Source of the DNA: DATGLE01 sp035294325
GTDB taxonomy: Bacteria; Chloroflexota; Ktedonobacteria; Ktedonobacterales; Ktedonobacteraceae
Length of the DNA: 64,000 bases
Direction of reading: 5' to 3'
NCBI GenBank assembly: GCA_035294325.1
Contig: DATGLE010000144.1
Location: 8,513 to 72,512 of the forward strand
Shown: one piece after another, positions 42,619-51,045 of the stretch
How positions within the stretch are numbered: position 1 is the first letter of the stretch
How the letters are laid out: every line of letters begins with the position of its first letter
Notes under the pieces: generated by a model
The model's database searches: none
What the model was told of the DNA's origin: nothing
Seen by the model: the letters and a program-made list of their open reading frames with translations, nothing else
Translations under genes and position numbers: made by a program

Positions 42619-43026
42619 ATATCCTCCTTGATGAAATGTGTGTGGTTTCCGCTGCTGCGTGCCGATGGATCCCGCTTCTTGCGGAATCCACGCTTATGAT
42701 TATCTCATGCAATATCTCTATCCTACCACACCGGGGCAACGTATCAAGGGGGAAATACTGAGAGGGTGTCTGTACTCGGCGCCCTTCCCTCGATGGGCGT
42801 CCACACGGCTCCGTCGCACGATGGATGTATATAGTTTTGGGTGAAATACGCTTCGCGCATTTCACCCAAAACTATATATATAAAGCGAGCGCCGCAGACG
42901 CGAGCGAGGTGCCGGGGAGCAGTACCCCCTTGAAGAAGGGAGTGATTTCTGGCGCCGGATCGGCTATAATGCAATGCCAGAGTACGTATCCCGCCCGTAG
43001 CAAAAAAAGTTAAACATGGATGGCCT
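42619..43026. other. 408-bp intergenic region
   Basis: Holds the methyltransferase upstream region and palindromic element copy 7 (42760-42905). No coding frame is convincing. The stretch 42960-43020 before the small membrane protein gene has no clear promoter hexamers. Confidence 0.45.
42760..42905. repeat. Framed palindromic element, copy 7
   Basis: 20-bp arms pair perfectly (42828-42847 and 42859-42878) around the core TACGC-TTC-GCGCA, which carries one mismatch. The outer arms TATATAGT run into an AT stretch. The left outer end AGAGGGTGTCTG is at 42761-42772. The right frame is GCGAGCGCCGCAGACGCG. Confidence 0.85.
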
Positions 43027-43233
43027 GTGAGATCAACGAAGAGGATGCTTTTAGGGGTGATTATCGCCTTGCTGGGCGTGGGCCTCGCACAGCCAGAGAT
43101 CATTGCATTTTTGTTCAGATCCGCCGGCGCTATGCCTTCCGTCGCGTTCGCAACGCTTTTACCGGTAGTTGCGCTGCTTTTGATTCTGGCGGGCGTGGTG
43201 ATCGGCATTGTTGGCTTCTTTCAGAAGGATTGA
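43027..43233 (+). CDS. Small two-helix membrane protein
   Basis: 68 aa from GTG 43027 (or ATG 43045). A short basic N-terminus (RSTKR) precedes helix 1 (MLLGVIIALLGVGLAQPEIIAFLF). A turn (SAGAMP) and helix 2 (TLLPVVALLLILAGVVIGIVGFF) follow, with a QKD end. No known domain, and the ribosome-binding site is weak. It lies alone between a repeat and the convergent oxidoreductase gene. Confidence 0.55.
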   Translation: MRSTKRMLLGVIIALLGVGLAQPEIIAFLFRSAGAMPSVAFATLLPVVALLLILAGVVIGIVGFFQKD

Positions 43234-43304
43234 AATTTTGCCCCTTATTCTCGATGGCTTCGCCCTGCTACTGATAATGCTTGTGCCTACAAAACCAGAG
43301 ATGG

Positions 43305-44171
43305 TTAACCCTGGACGATATCGGCCAGGCGTTTGATCTGATCGAGATCTGGAATACAGGGCCAGAGTATCAATTCATCGGCGCCAATATCGTTGTAGGT
43401 TTTAACCGCTGCCCGCACGGCATCGGGCGTTGAGGGCATTGTCTTCGCCATCTGCTGGACCATCGGTCCTAAAAAGGCGTAATAGTTGCCGAGGTAGCTC
43501 ATAATCCCATCGGCGGCGTTCGGCCCCAGGCCATAATAGGTGCAGGCAACGAGCCGGGGCCGGCCTGCTTTACCTGCCTTCTGCCAGACTTCCTCCGCCA
43601 TATGGAAGAGCTGCGCGGCCTGCTCCGGTGCCGCACCGCCGCCGATGTAACCGTGTCCCCAGCGGGCAAGACGCTGGAGCGCCGCTGGTGTATAGCCGCC
43701 CAGCAGGATCTCCGGGCCGCCAGCCTGCGCCGGCGTGGGACCGATGCCGCCGATGGTATCGCTGACCGGTTGTCCCGACCAGACGCGCGTCATCAGCGCC
43801 AGTTGCTCATCCAACTGCTTCCCACGCCTGTGAAAAGATGCGGGCGCGGCCTGAAAGTCGTCCTCCCGGCCGCCGACGCCAAGACCCAGCGTGAGACGCC
43901 CGCCGGAGAGCGCGTCGAGGCTGGCGGCCTGCTTGGCGAGCATGCCGGGGTTGCGCAGGGGGGCGAGTAGAACGGTGGTCATCAGACGAATGCGACTGGT
44001 GACGCCCGCTGTGGCTGCCAGCGTGATCAATGGCTCATAGTTGCCGTAGACCAGGCGATCTATGATGCCCAGACTGGAAAAGTTCGCGGCCTCTGCCTGC
44101 CTTGCCCAGTCTAGAATCAGACTTCCCTGAACATCAGGAATGGTTGCCGGTAAACCAATACCGATCTTCAT
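43305..44171 (-). CDS. LLM-class (luciferase-like) flavin/F420-dependent oxidoreductase
   Basis: 288 aa from ATG 44171 with GGAGG 8 nt upstream. It is a TIM-barrel luciferase-like monooxygenase family member: MKIGIGLPATIPDVQG, DRLVYGNYEPLITLAATAG, RIRLMTTVLLAPLRNPGMLAKQ and SGGRLTLGLGVGGREDDF. Such enzymes use FMN or F420. The family alone does not settle which, though F420 is common in this phylum. The substrate is unknown, and there are no operon partners. Confidence 0.85.
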   Translation of the reverse strand: MKIGIGLPATIPDVQGSLILDWARQAEAANFSSLGIIDRLVYGNYEPLITLAATAGVTSRIRLMTTVLLAPLRNPGMLAKQAASLDALSGGRLTLGLGVGGREDDFQAAPASFHRRGKQLDEQLALMTRVWSGQPVSDTIGGIGPTPAQAGGPEILLGGYTPAALQRLARWGHGYIGGGAAPEQAAQLFHMAEEVWQKAGKAGRPRLVACTYYGLGPNAADGIMSYLGNYYAFLGPMVQQMAKTMPSTPDAVRAAVKTYNDIGADELILWPCIPDLDQIKRLADIVQG

Positions 44172-44619
44172 AAATAACCTCCAACTTTCTGTTTGTAAGC
44201 AACATAACAATTGTAATATGCTTTTAATTCCTCGGAAATATATCCCGTCTCGAGCAGGGCAGGCAAGTCGGTCCCCTTGCGTTTCATTGCTCTCCAATAG
44301 CTCTGACTCGGTGCCATGCTTCCGGCACAAACACTTGCGAGCGCCACAAGCGCTCGCTTTTTTAGTTTGTTATGCAGAAAAATGCGCTTCGCGCATTTTT
44401 CTGCATAACAAACTAAATTCCAGGCGCGGCGGAGCCGCGCGACCAGCCAGCATGCGAAGGTGAGAACGCCGGGAATAAGGCACACTCTCAACCCTCAAAG
44501 CTTTGTAGGAGCATGTCATGCTAAGTGCGCAAGCGATATTGACAAGCGCTATAGGGGCTGGTAATGTTGGATACCACTGAGCCATTTTCAGATTCGAGTT
44601 GTAATCGAAGGAGCATATC
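44172..44619. other. 448-bp divergent intergenic region
   Basis: Between the LLM oxidoreductase and the protease. Palindromic element copy 8 occupies 44336-44488. The remaining DNA shows no gene. AATCGAAGGAGC (44605-44616) contains the protease ribosome-binding site. Confidence 0.45.
44336..44488. repeat. Framed palindromic element, copy 8 (inverted orientation)
   Basis: A perfect 27-bp inverted repeat (44361-44387 and 44391-44417) with a TTC loop and core AAAAATGCGC-TTC-GCGCATTTTT. Here the GCGAGCGC-type frame is on the left (44340-44358) and GGCGCGGCGGAGCCGCGC on the right (44423-44440), the reverse of copies 1-7. The outer end GCACACTCT is at 44480-44488. Confidence 0.9.
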
Positions 44620-46236
44620 ATGGAGAACATAGCACCGCAAGGGTACAGCAGGCTTGCCGGCAGCGAGCGCTCGCTGCCAGCTCAGGCGCGCCAGATAGGG
44701 CCTGTAGATCCTGATGAGCCTGTTGAAGTCAGTTTGTATCTGCGGGATCCCGCGGATGGCAATATTGCCGGCGACAGCGAAACGTATGCTGCTCGGCCCG
44801 GCCAGCGCCTGACGCGGGCCGAGTATATCGCCAGGCATAGCGCCTCTCCTGAGGATCTGGCAAAAGTCGAAGCGTTCGCGCGCAGCCATCAACTGACCGT
44901 CGTCGAGACCGATCCGGCCAGTCGAAAGGTTGTCCTGTCCGGCACGGCTGCCGCGATGCAGCAAGCATTCGCCACGCAGCTCCATCGCTACGAGTACGAG
45001 GGCAGGACATTCCGTGGCCGCACCGGCCACCTGCACGTTCCCAACGAACTTGAGCAGATCGTTGTTGGCGTTTTTGGACTCGATGACCGGCCCCAGGCCC
45101 GCCCGCATCTGCGCTACGTGGGTTCTACGGCGGTGGCTCCCAGGGTGAGTCCGCAGATCTCTTATACTCCGTTACAGATTGCCCGGCTCTACGATTTTCC
45201 CACCGGCGTCGATGGCAGCGGCGAATGTATCGCCATCATCGAGCTTGGCGGCGGTTACAACCAGCAGGACATCACCACCTATTTCCAGCAGCTGGGCATC
45301 CCCGCGCCGCAGGTGGTCAGCGTATCGGTTGATGGCGGGCAGAATAGTCCGACGGGGGATCCCAACAGCGCCGACGGCGAGGTGGCCCTCGATATTGAAG
45401 TGGCCGGCGGCATTGCGCCCGCCGCGCGTATCGCCGTCTACTTCGCGCCAAACACTGATCGTGGCTTCCTTGATGCTATCAACCAGGCGGTCCACGATAC
45501 GACGAACAACCCATCGGTCATCTCGATTAGCTGGGGAGGGCCTGAGTCGAGCTGGACCACACAGGCAATGCAGGCGATGGATCAGGCTTTCCAGACGGCG
45601 GCCACGCTGGGCATCACAGTGTGCTGCGCGGCGGGCGACAATGGTTCGGGAGATGGCGTTGACGATCAGAAGGCGCACGTAGATTTTCCGGCATCGAGCA
45701 CCTACGCTTTAGGTTGTGGCGGTACGCGGTTGGAAGGAACGAACAGCCAGATCACCAGCGAGGTTGTATGGAACGATGGCGCTGGCGGTGGCGCTACCGG
45801 CGGCGGCGTCAGCGACGTTTTTCCGCTTCCCGCCTGGCAGCAGCAGGCGAATGTGCCTCCTTCGGTCAACGATCAGCATGCCGGACGTGGGGTGCCGGAC
45901 GTATCGGGGGATGCCGATCCGCAGACGGGATACCAGATCTATGTTGATGGACAGCAGGGCATCGTTGGCGGCACCAGCGCTGTTGCCCCGTTATGGGCAG
46001 GATTGATCGCCCTGCTCAATCAAAAGCGCGGGCAGGCAGTTGGCTACCTGAATCCCTTCCTCTATCAGAATTACCAGCAGCTTGCCCAGAGCAATGCGCT
46101 GCGCGATGTGACCAGCGGCAATAATGGGAGCTATGCGGCGGGGCCAGGCTGGGATGCCTGCACGGGCCTGGGTTCGCCCGACGGCGCGCAATTGCTCGCA
46201 GCGCTCACCACGACTTCAACACAGCCAGGATCATAA
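44620..46236 (+). CDS. S53 family serine-carboxyl peptidase (kumamolisin/sedolisin-like)
   Basis: 538 aa from ATG 44620, GAAGGAG upstream. Residues 30-165 are the pro-kumamolisin activation domain (VEVSLYLRD, RLTRAEYIARHSASPEDLAKVEAF). The catalytic domain carries E254 and D258 (ADGEVALDIEVAGG), the oxyanion D340 (CCAAGDNGSGDG) and nucleophile S453 in GGTSAVAPLWAGL. A C-terminal calcium site is suggested by RDVTSGNNGSY...GWDACTGLGSP. Such enzymes digest proteins at low pH. No classical signal peptide is visible, which is common in this group. It is a single gene ended by a 35-bp hairpin. Confidence 0.92.
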   Translation: MENIAPQGYSRLAGSERSLPAQARQIGPVDPDEPVEVSLYLRDPADGNIAGDSETYAARPGQRLTRAEYIARHSASPEDLAKVEAFARSHQLTVVETDPASRKVVLSGTAAAMQQAFATQLHRYEYEGRTFRGRTGHLHVPNELEQIVVGVFGLDDRPQARPHLRYVGSTAVAPRVSPQISYTPLQIARLYDFPTGVDGSGECIAIIELGGGYNQQDITTYFQQLGIPAPQVVSVSVDGGQNSPTGDPNSADGEVALDIEVAGGIAPAARIAVYFAPNTDRGFLDAINQAVHDTTNNPSVISISWGGPESSWTTQAMQAMDQAFQTAATLGITVCCAAGDNGSGDGVDDQKAHVDFPASSTYALGCGGTRLEGTNSQITSEVVWNDGAGGGATGGGVSDVFPLPAWQQQANVPPSVNDQHAGRGVPDVSGDADPQTGYQIYVDGQQGIVGGTSAVAPLWAGLIALLNQKRGQAVGYLNPFLYQNYQQLAQSNALRDVTSGNNGSYAAGPGWDACTGLGSPDGAQLLAALTTTSTQPGS

Positions 46237-46240
46237 GAGT

Positions 46241-46313
46241 TGGATTGATGGTAAAGCTGAGAGCGCGATACTGGCTGCGCCAGTATCGCGCTCTCAGCTT
46301 TACCATCAATCCA
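46241..46313. terminator. Perfect 35-bp hairpin after the protease gene
   Basis: 46241-46275 and 46279-46313 are perfect inverted copies with a TGC loop. It begins 4 nt after the protease stop. No GC-rich frame surrounds it. It is the longest perfect hairpin in the window. It is a likely terminator for the protease and lies about 70 nt upstream of the next gene. Confidence 0.7.
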
Positions 46314-46385
46314 GACTAAATTTGTGTTATGATTAATCTGAGATTTGCATACACCTGGACAGTGCCTTTGAAAAGGGAGATTGCA

Positions 46386-47150
46386 TTGGAAGGCATCAAA
46401 AACTACCTGATAGATATGGATGGGGTGCTTCTGAGAGGCAACTCGCTGATCCCTGGCGCGGCGGATTTCGTCCAGCGCCTGCGCGATCAAGAGATCCCTT
46501 TTTTAATTTTTACCAATAACTCCGAATATACGCCGCGCGACCTGCAAGTGCGGCTGCATTATATGGGGCTGGATGTGCCGCCTGAAGCGATTTTCACCTC
46601 CGCGCTGGCTACCGCGCAATTTCTGCATACGCAGCGACCGGGCGGGCGCGCGTTTGCCATCGGCGAGTCGGGGCTGACGACGGCGCTGCACGATATTGGC
46701 TACGTGCTGACCGATCAGGAGCCGGAATATGTGGTGCTGGGTGAGACGACAACGTATAGCTTCGAACGCATTACCCGCGCCATTCGCTTCGTTGTTGCCG
46801 GCGCGCGTTTCATCGCCACCAACCCCGATGTGATGGGGCCTGGCGAGGGCGGAGTTGTGCCGGCGACGGGTGCGGTGGCGGCGTTAATCAGCGCCGCGAC
46901 GGGCGTCTCTCCCTATTTTGTTGGCAAGCCGAATCCCCTGATGATGCGTATGGCGCTGCGCACGATCAATGCGCATTCCGAGGATTCCGCGATCATCGGT
47001 GATCGCATGGATACCGATATCGTCGCCGGGACCGAGAGCGGCCTGCGTACCATCCTGGTGCTCACCGGCGTCACCTCGCGCGAGCAGGTTGAACGCTTCC
47101 CCTATCGCCCCACCTGGATACGCGAATCGATTGCGCATGTCGAGATCTGA
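46386..47150 (+). CDS. HAD-superfamily NagD-like sugar phosphatase
   Basis: 254 aa from TTG 46386, chosen for GGGAG 6 nt upstream and a standard N-terminus. HAD motif I is DMDGVLLRG (nucleophile D10, acid/base D12), motif II is IFTNNSEYT, the C2-cap and VIATNPDVM region follow, then VGKPNPLMMR (motif III lysine) and IGDRMDTDI (motif IV). Family members dephosphorylate nucleotides and small sugar phosphates. A longer frame back to 46329 lacks a ribosome-binding site. Single gene. Confidence 0.88.
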   Translation: MEGIKNYLIDMDGVLLRGNSLIPGAADFVQRLRDQEIPFLIFTNNSEYTPRDLQVRLHYMGLDVPPEAIFTSALATAQFLHTQRPGGRAFAIGESGLTTALHDIGYVLTDQEPEYVVLGETTTYSFERITRAIRFVVAGARFIATNPDVMGPGEGGVVPATGAVAALISAATGVSPYFVGKPNPLMMRMALRTINAHSEDSAIIGDRMDTDIVAGTESGLRTILVLTGVTSREQVERFPYRPTWIRESIAHVEI

Positions 47151-47264
47151 AAGTGTTCACTTTGAGTTGTTCAGGCCCGCCGGGAGTAGTAAAGGAGTCT
47201 TACCTTTTTCAGTTGGAAGAATAAGAAGGTATAATTGGGCTAAAACACAGCGGAAGGTAGCGAG

Positions 47265-48347
47265 ATGATTTGCTGCGCCGGGCAATTGAGAGTGGGAACC
47301 AGACTGGCAGATATTTTTTATGATTATCTGGCTGAGCAAAGTATTTATCCCCTGTTTATATTAAGCGATGCTCTGTCGGCACTAAAAGAATTGCCGGATA
47401 GCTCCATCGATTTTTGTATGACAAGTCCCCCTTATTGGAATAAGCGCCAATATCATGACGATGCGATAGGTCTGGAGTCTGACTATCAAGATTACATTTT
47501 GAAGCTGCTCAATATATTTGAAGAGGTAAAGAGGGTGCTAAAACCGAGCGGCTCGTTCTGGCTAAATATTGGAGATAGCTATTTGAACAAGTCGTTACTG
47601 GGGATCCCGTGGAGGATAGCGCTAAAATTGACCGATGAGCAAGGGTGGCTTCTGCGTAACGATATTATCTGGAATAAGGTCAAAGGAGGCCCGGATAATA
47701 CCAGAGATCGCTTACGAAATCTCCACGAAACTATCTTTCACTTTGTGAAAATCCCAAAGGGCTATTATTACAATACGAACGCGATCCGTTCGGTTCCTCG
47801 AAAGGCGAAAGTTGTCAATGGAGCGATTGTTTCTGCAACTGGTGTGAGCGGCGTCAGATACAAAAGACAAATAGAGTTGTCCACGGCTCTGACCGGCGAG
47901 GAGAAGAAAGCGGCTATGAAAGCCCTGGAAGAAATGCTGGGGCTGGTTGGCCGGGGTGAGATAGCTGATTTTAGAATGGTAATACGCGGATATCAGCGCA
48001 CAACTCATTCCGATTCAGAACATGTATCAGGGAGAGCAAAAGAGTTAAAAGAAAAAGGTTTTTATTTTTTGCGCTATCATCCTGATGGAAGTAAACCCGG
48101 TGATGTGTGGGACATACTTCCCGAAGATACGCAGAAGCGGCTTGATCATTTTGCTCCTTATCCCGAAGATCTCTGTAGAATACCTATCCTGGCTACATGC
48201 CCGCCCGGAGGTGTAGTCCTTGATCCTTTTTGCGGTACAGGTACGACCATGCGTGTAGCAAGGCTCCTGGAGAGAAAGTCAATTGGCATAGATATATCAG
48301 AGACATATTTGACATTAGCGGAAAGAAGATGTAGTACATTACTATGA
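47265..48347 (+). CDS. Beta-class site-specific DNA methyltransferase (N4-cytosine or N6-adenine)
   Basis: 360 aa. The catalytic motif IV is TSPPYW (53-58) near the N-terminus. The SAM-binding motif I is DPFCGTGTT near 320-328, followed by IGIDISETYLTLAERR. This order (IV before I) defines the beta class. It would protect the recognition sequence of the endonuclease encoded by the next gene. Its stop overlaps the start of that gene by 4 nt (ATGA). The region is visibly richer in A+T and in AAA/GAA codons than the neighbourhood, as expected for a transferred restriction-modification cassette. Confidence 0.9.
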   Translation: MICCAGQLRVGTRLADIFYDYLAEQSIYPLFILSDALSALKELPDSSIDFCMTSPPYWNKRQYHDDAIGLESDYQDYILKLLNIFEEVKRVLKPSGSFWLNIGDSYLNKSLLGIPWRIALKLTDEQGWLLRNDIIWNKVKGGPDNTRDRLRNLHETIFHFVKIPKGYYYNTNAIRSVPRKAKVVNGAIVSATGVSGVRYKRQIELSTALTGEEKKAAMKALEEMLGLVGRGEIADFRMVIRGYQRTTHSDSEHVSGRAKELKEKGFYFLRYHPDGSKPGDVWDILPEDTQKRLDHFAPYPEDLCRIPILATCPPGGVVLDPFCGTGTTMRVARLLERKSIGIDISETYLTLAERRCSTLL

Positions 48348-49195
48348 CAAAAATTCTTGAGCTTTATGGCACTTCAACGCAATCAAAGCAACAGGTTGAT
48401 TGGAGAAAAATTGTCGATACAGAATTTTGCCCATATCTACAAAGAAAATGCCTCAAAACAAGAAAAAGTAACCCTGACCTTACAATAGGAACATGTACTG
48501 TTTTATATGGAAAGGATGCAAAGGGTGTAATCATTTGCCCTATCCGTCTATTGGAACGCCGCCAGATCTTTGTTGATTGCCTTCACTTGCTTTCGCTTCA
48601 TGAGCCAGGTAATGAGCTACATATAGTGCCAGAGATTAAAATTCCGGGAGGGCATGTGGATTATTTTCTTGTGTCTGCAAGAGGTAAGGAAGTCAGGGAC
48701 TTTGTAGGTATTGAGATTCAAACGCTGGATACAACTGGCGCGCTCTGGCCTGAGCGGCAGAGGTTTCTACGCGAGCAAGGGATTGAAGTGAGAGAAGACA
48801 ATGGTTTAGCGGGATCATTTGGCATGAATTGGAAGATGACGGCGAAGACTATTCTGGTTCAACTCCATCATAAAGTGCAAACATTCCAGGACCTCAACAA
48901 ACATTTAGTGTTAGTTATTCAGGACCATTTTATGGACTATATAAAGCGTGAGTTCCGTTTCAGCCACCTCAACAATGCTCTTATCGGCGATCCTGCTCAC
49001 TTTCATGTGTACAAATTGAACCAGGAAGAGGAAGATAGCTCTTTCCGTCTGGAACTCGCATCTCGCTTTAGCACAGATGCTAATGGGATAGCTGAATGCC
49101 TCGGCTTACAGACGAGTCACAAAATGGAACTGGAGGCAATCACAAAGCTGCTCGCAACAAAGATTTCAGAGAAAACCCGCTTCGTGCCATTATAG
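48344..49195 (+). CDS. NotI-like type II restriction endonuclease
   Basis: 283 aa. The N-terminal part carries four cysteines (C29, C36, C51, C65) in the arrangement FCPYLQRKC...RKSNPDLTIGTC...ICP, which I recognise from NotI-family enzymes, where they bind an iron atom. The PD-(D/E)xK-type site is E97, D106 (GGHVDYFLV), E124 and Q126 (GIEIQ), matching the unusual glutamine-ended motif of NotI. It is translationally coupled to the preceding methyltransferase. The recognition sequence cannot be deduced; NotI itself cuts an 8-bp GC-rich site. The gene is AT-rich relative to the host. Confidence 0.85.
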   Translation: MTKILELYGTSTQSKQQVDWRKIVDTEFCPYLQRKCLKTRKSNPDLTIGTCTVLYGKDAKGVIICPIRLLERRQIFVDCLHLLSLHEPGNELHIVPEIKIPGGHVDYFLVSARGKEVRDFVGIEIQTLDTTGALWPERQRFLREQGIEVREDNGLAGSFGMNWKMTAKTILVQLHHKVQTFQDLNKHLVLVIQDHFMDYIKREFRFSHLNNALIGDPAHFHVYKLNQEEEDSSFRLELASRFSTDANGIAECLGLQTSHKMELEAITKLLATKISEKTRFVPL

Positions 49196-49229
49196 CTGAT
49201 CGGTAGAGCTGTATATCTGTGGGGGTATT

Positions 49230-50477
49230 CTAGCTCACCACCTGTTCCGCAGCCTCTTTTTTCGGGATGTAGCGGTCGGCGTGGCCGAGCGGCGTGAACG
49301 CGAAAGCGACCGGGACCAGGAACGTCAAAACTCCGATGACAGCGTAGACCAGCGCGATATTCCCGGTCCTCTGAATGGCAAAGCCCCCCAGCAGCGATCC
49401 CAGCGGAATCGCCGACCAGGCGAGCACGCTGGCAATGCTTATGATGCGTCCCAGCATGTTATTGGGTACGATGGCCTGGCGCAGGCTCATCGTATTGATA
49501 TTGAAGAGGATGCCCAGCCCACCGATCAGCGCCTCGAACACCAGCCCCAGCCAGTAGAGACGCGTAAATGCCAGCGCGATAGTGAACAGGCCATAAAGCA
49601 TCAGCGCGCCCAGCGCCACAATACTGAACGACCAGCACTTGCGCAGCGGGCCGGCGGCCAGGGCGAGCACAACGATGCCGAGGCTCGACGCCGAATAGAG
49701 CAGGCTCACCTGCGTATCGCTGGCAGCGAGGCGCTCTTTGGCGAAGAGCACAAGCTGAGCGGTTGTGGTGGCGCCCAGGAAATTTACTATTGCCATCATG
49801 ATCGAGATGTTGCGCAGCACCGGGTGACGCAGCACGTAGCGCAGCCCTTCAAGGGTATCTTCCCAGATAGTGGTAACGCTCCTCTTGCTCTCGGCGTTGA
49901 AGCTGACTCTGACGAGGGCCAGCGAGAGCGCCGAGACGAGGAATGAGGCGGCGTCCCATGTCATCAGGTCGGCGACGGGCATGATCGCCACGAGCACGCC
50001 GGCCAGGAATGGACCGATGACGCTGGCTCCCGAATAGCTGGCCTGGATGCGCCCGTTGGCCGTTACCAGGTCGTCCTGGTCAACCAGGCTGGGCAGGGCC
50101 GCGAACTCACCGGAGTCGAAGCAGATGCGCAGCGTTGTGTGCAGAAAGCCTATCGCATAGATCCACCAGACCGTGAGTGCGCCCAGCAGCGCCAGGATCG
50201 GGATCAGACCAATAACCAGCGCGCGGGCAAGGTCGGTGAAGATCATCATGCGCTTGCGATCCACGCGGTCCGTCCACGCGCCCAGCAGCAGCCCGAAAAG
50301 CAAGTAGGGCAGGACATTCGCGGCAGTCGAGATGCCCAGGTTGAGCGCCGAGCCTGTCAGCTTGTAGACCAGCAGCGGCAGGGCGAAGAGCGTGATCGAG
50401 CTGCCGAGGTTCGAGATGCTCTGCCCCGTCCAGTATTTCCAGAAATCGCTATTCAAGCGCCGTCTTGGCGTGCTCAT
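49230..50477 (-). CDS. MFS transporter (drug exporter-like)
   Basis: 415 aa from ATG 50477, with 10-12 transmembrane helices. It opens FWKYWTGQSISNLGSSITLFALPLLVYKLTGSA, typical of the enterobactin-exporter/macrolide-efflux MFS group. The loop 2-3 motif is GAWTDRVDRKRMMI. The substrate is unknown; relatives export macrolides or siderophores. The ribosome-binding site is not strong. It is convergent with the restriction enzyme gene. Confidence 0.87.
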   Translation of the reverse strand: MSTPRRRLNSDFWKYWTGQSISNLGSSITLFALPLLVYKLTGSALNLGISTAANVLPYLLFGLLLGAWTDRVDRKRMMIFTDLARALVIGLIPILALLGALTVWWIYAIGFLHTTLRICFDSGEFAALPSLVDQDDLVTANGRIQASYSGASVIGPFLAGVLVAIMPVADLMTWDAASFLVSALSLALVRVSFNAESKRSVTTIWEDTLEGLRYVLRHPVLRNISIMMAIVNFLGATTTAQLVLFAKERLAASDTQVSLLYSASSLGIVVLALAAGPLRKCWSFSIVALGALMLYGLFTIALAFTRLYWLGLVFEALIGGLGILFNINTMSLRQAIVPNNMLGRIISIASVLAWSAIPLGSLLGGFAIQRTGNIALVYAVIGVLTFLVPVAFAFTPLGHADRYIPKKEAAEQVVS

Positions 50478-50528
50478 AGTCCTGTCGCTCTCTTTTGTGT
50501 ATGTCTGATTTCCGACGCTATCACCTGT

Positions 50529-50629
50529 GAGCGCCGCAGGCGCTCGCTGGATTGAGCATAGTGTGTGGAAACAGGCGCGAAGCGCCTGTTTCCACACACT
50601 ATGCTCAATCCCTGGCGCAGCGGAGCCGC
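50529..50629. repeat. Framed palindromic element, copy 9 (inverted orientation)
   Basis: A perfect 30-bp inverted repeat (50549-50578 and 50582-50611) with a GAA loop and core ACAGGCGC-GAA-GCGCCTGT. The left frame is GAGCGCCGCAGGCGCTCGC and the right frame GGCGCAGCGGAGCCGC. Confidence 0.9.
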
Positions 50630-50689
50630 ACGACTGCCCGACTGGCGAGGACGAGAACGCTGAGAAGCAGATATCCTGCTTACGCAGGT

Positions 50690-50783
50690 GGCACTTGCCT
50701 TATCCAGTATATGGTGTGAAAAAATGCGCGTCGCTCATTTTTTCACACCATATACTGGATCCCCGGTGCGGCAGAGCCGCACC
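50690..50783. repeat. Framed palindromic element, copy 10 (inverted orientation)
   Basis: 25-bp arms pair perfectly (50702-50726 and 50736-50760) around a 9-nt centre CGCGTCGCT, the mutated core of the family. The right frame is GGTGCGGCAGAGCCGCACC. The left frame is strongly degraded. It follows copy 9 by about 60 bp in the same orientation. Confidence 0.85.
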
Positions 50784-51045
50784 AACGCCCGGCAAAAATG
50801 AGTGTGTACGGCAATAACCGCACATTCAAGGAATGTAGCATATATTTCTATCGTTGTCAATAGTGGCAGTCAGCGCATTGTCATGAGGCTGACATGCAAG
50901 CTGGAGAAAAACACGCTATAATTGGTCTTCAGGAGAGCAGAGCGGGCTTGCGCCGCAAACATGTGATGATGTTTATATGCTCATGGCGGCGCTGCGCCCC
51001 TACAGCATCCCCCCGATAGAAAATTGCTAGAGAGAGGAACTGCGC

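Larger units (their letters stand above)
50478..51045. other. 568-bp divergent intergenic region with two palindromic elements
   Basis: Lies between the MFS exporter and the S9 peptidase gene. It contains palindromic element copies 9 and 10 in tandem (50529-50629 and 50690-50783). The remainder (50820-51030) has no gene. AGAGAGGAA at 51029-51037 is the peptidase ribosome-binding site. Confidence 0.5.

Noticed and set aside
46241..46313. 35-bp hairpin considered as a framed palindromic element
   Set aside because: No GC-rich frame or AGAGTGT ends are present, so it is treated as a terminator.
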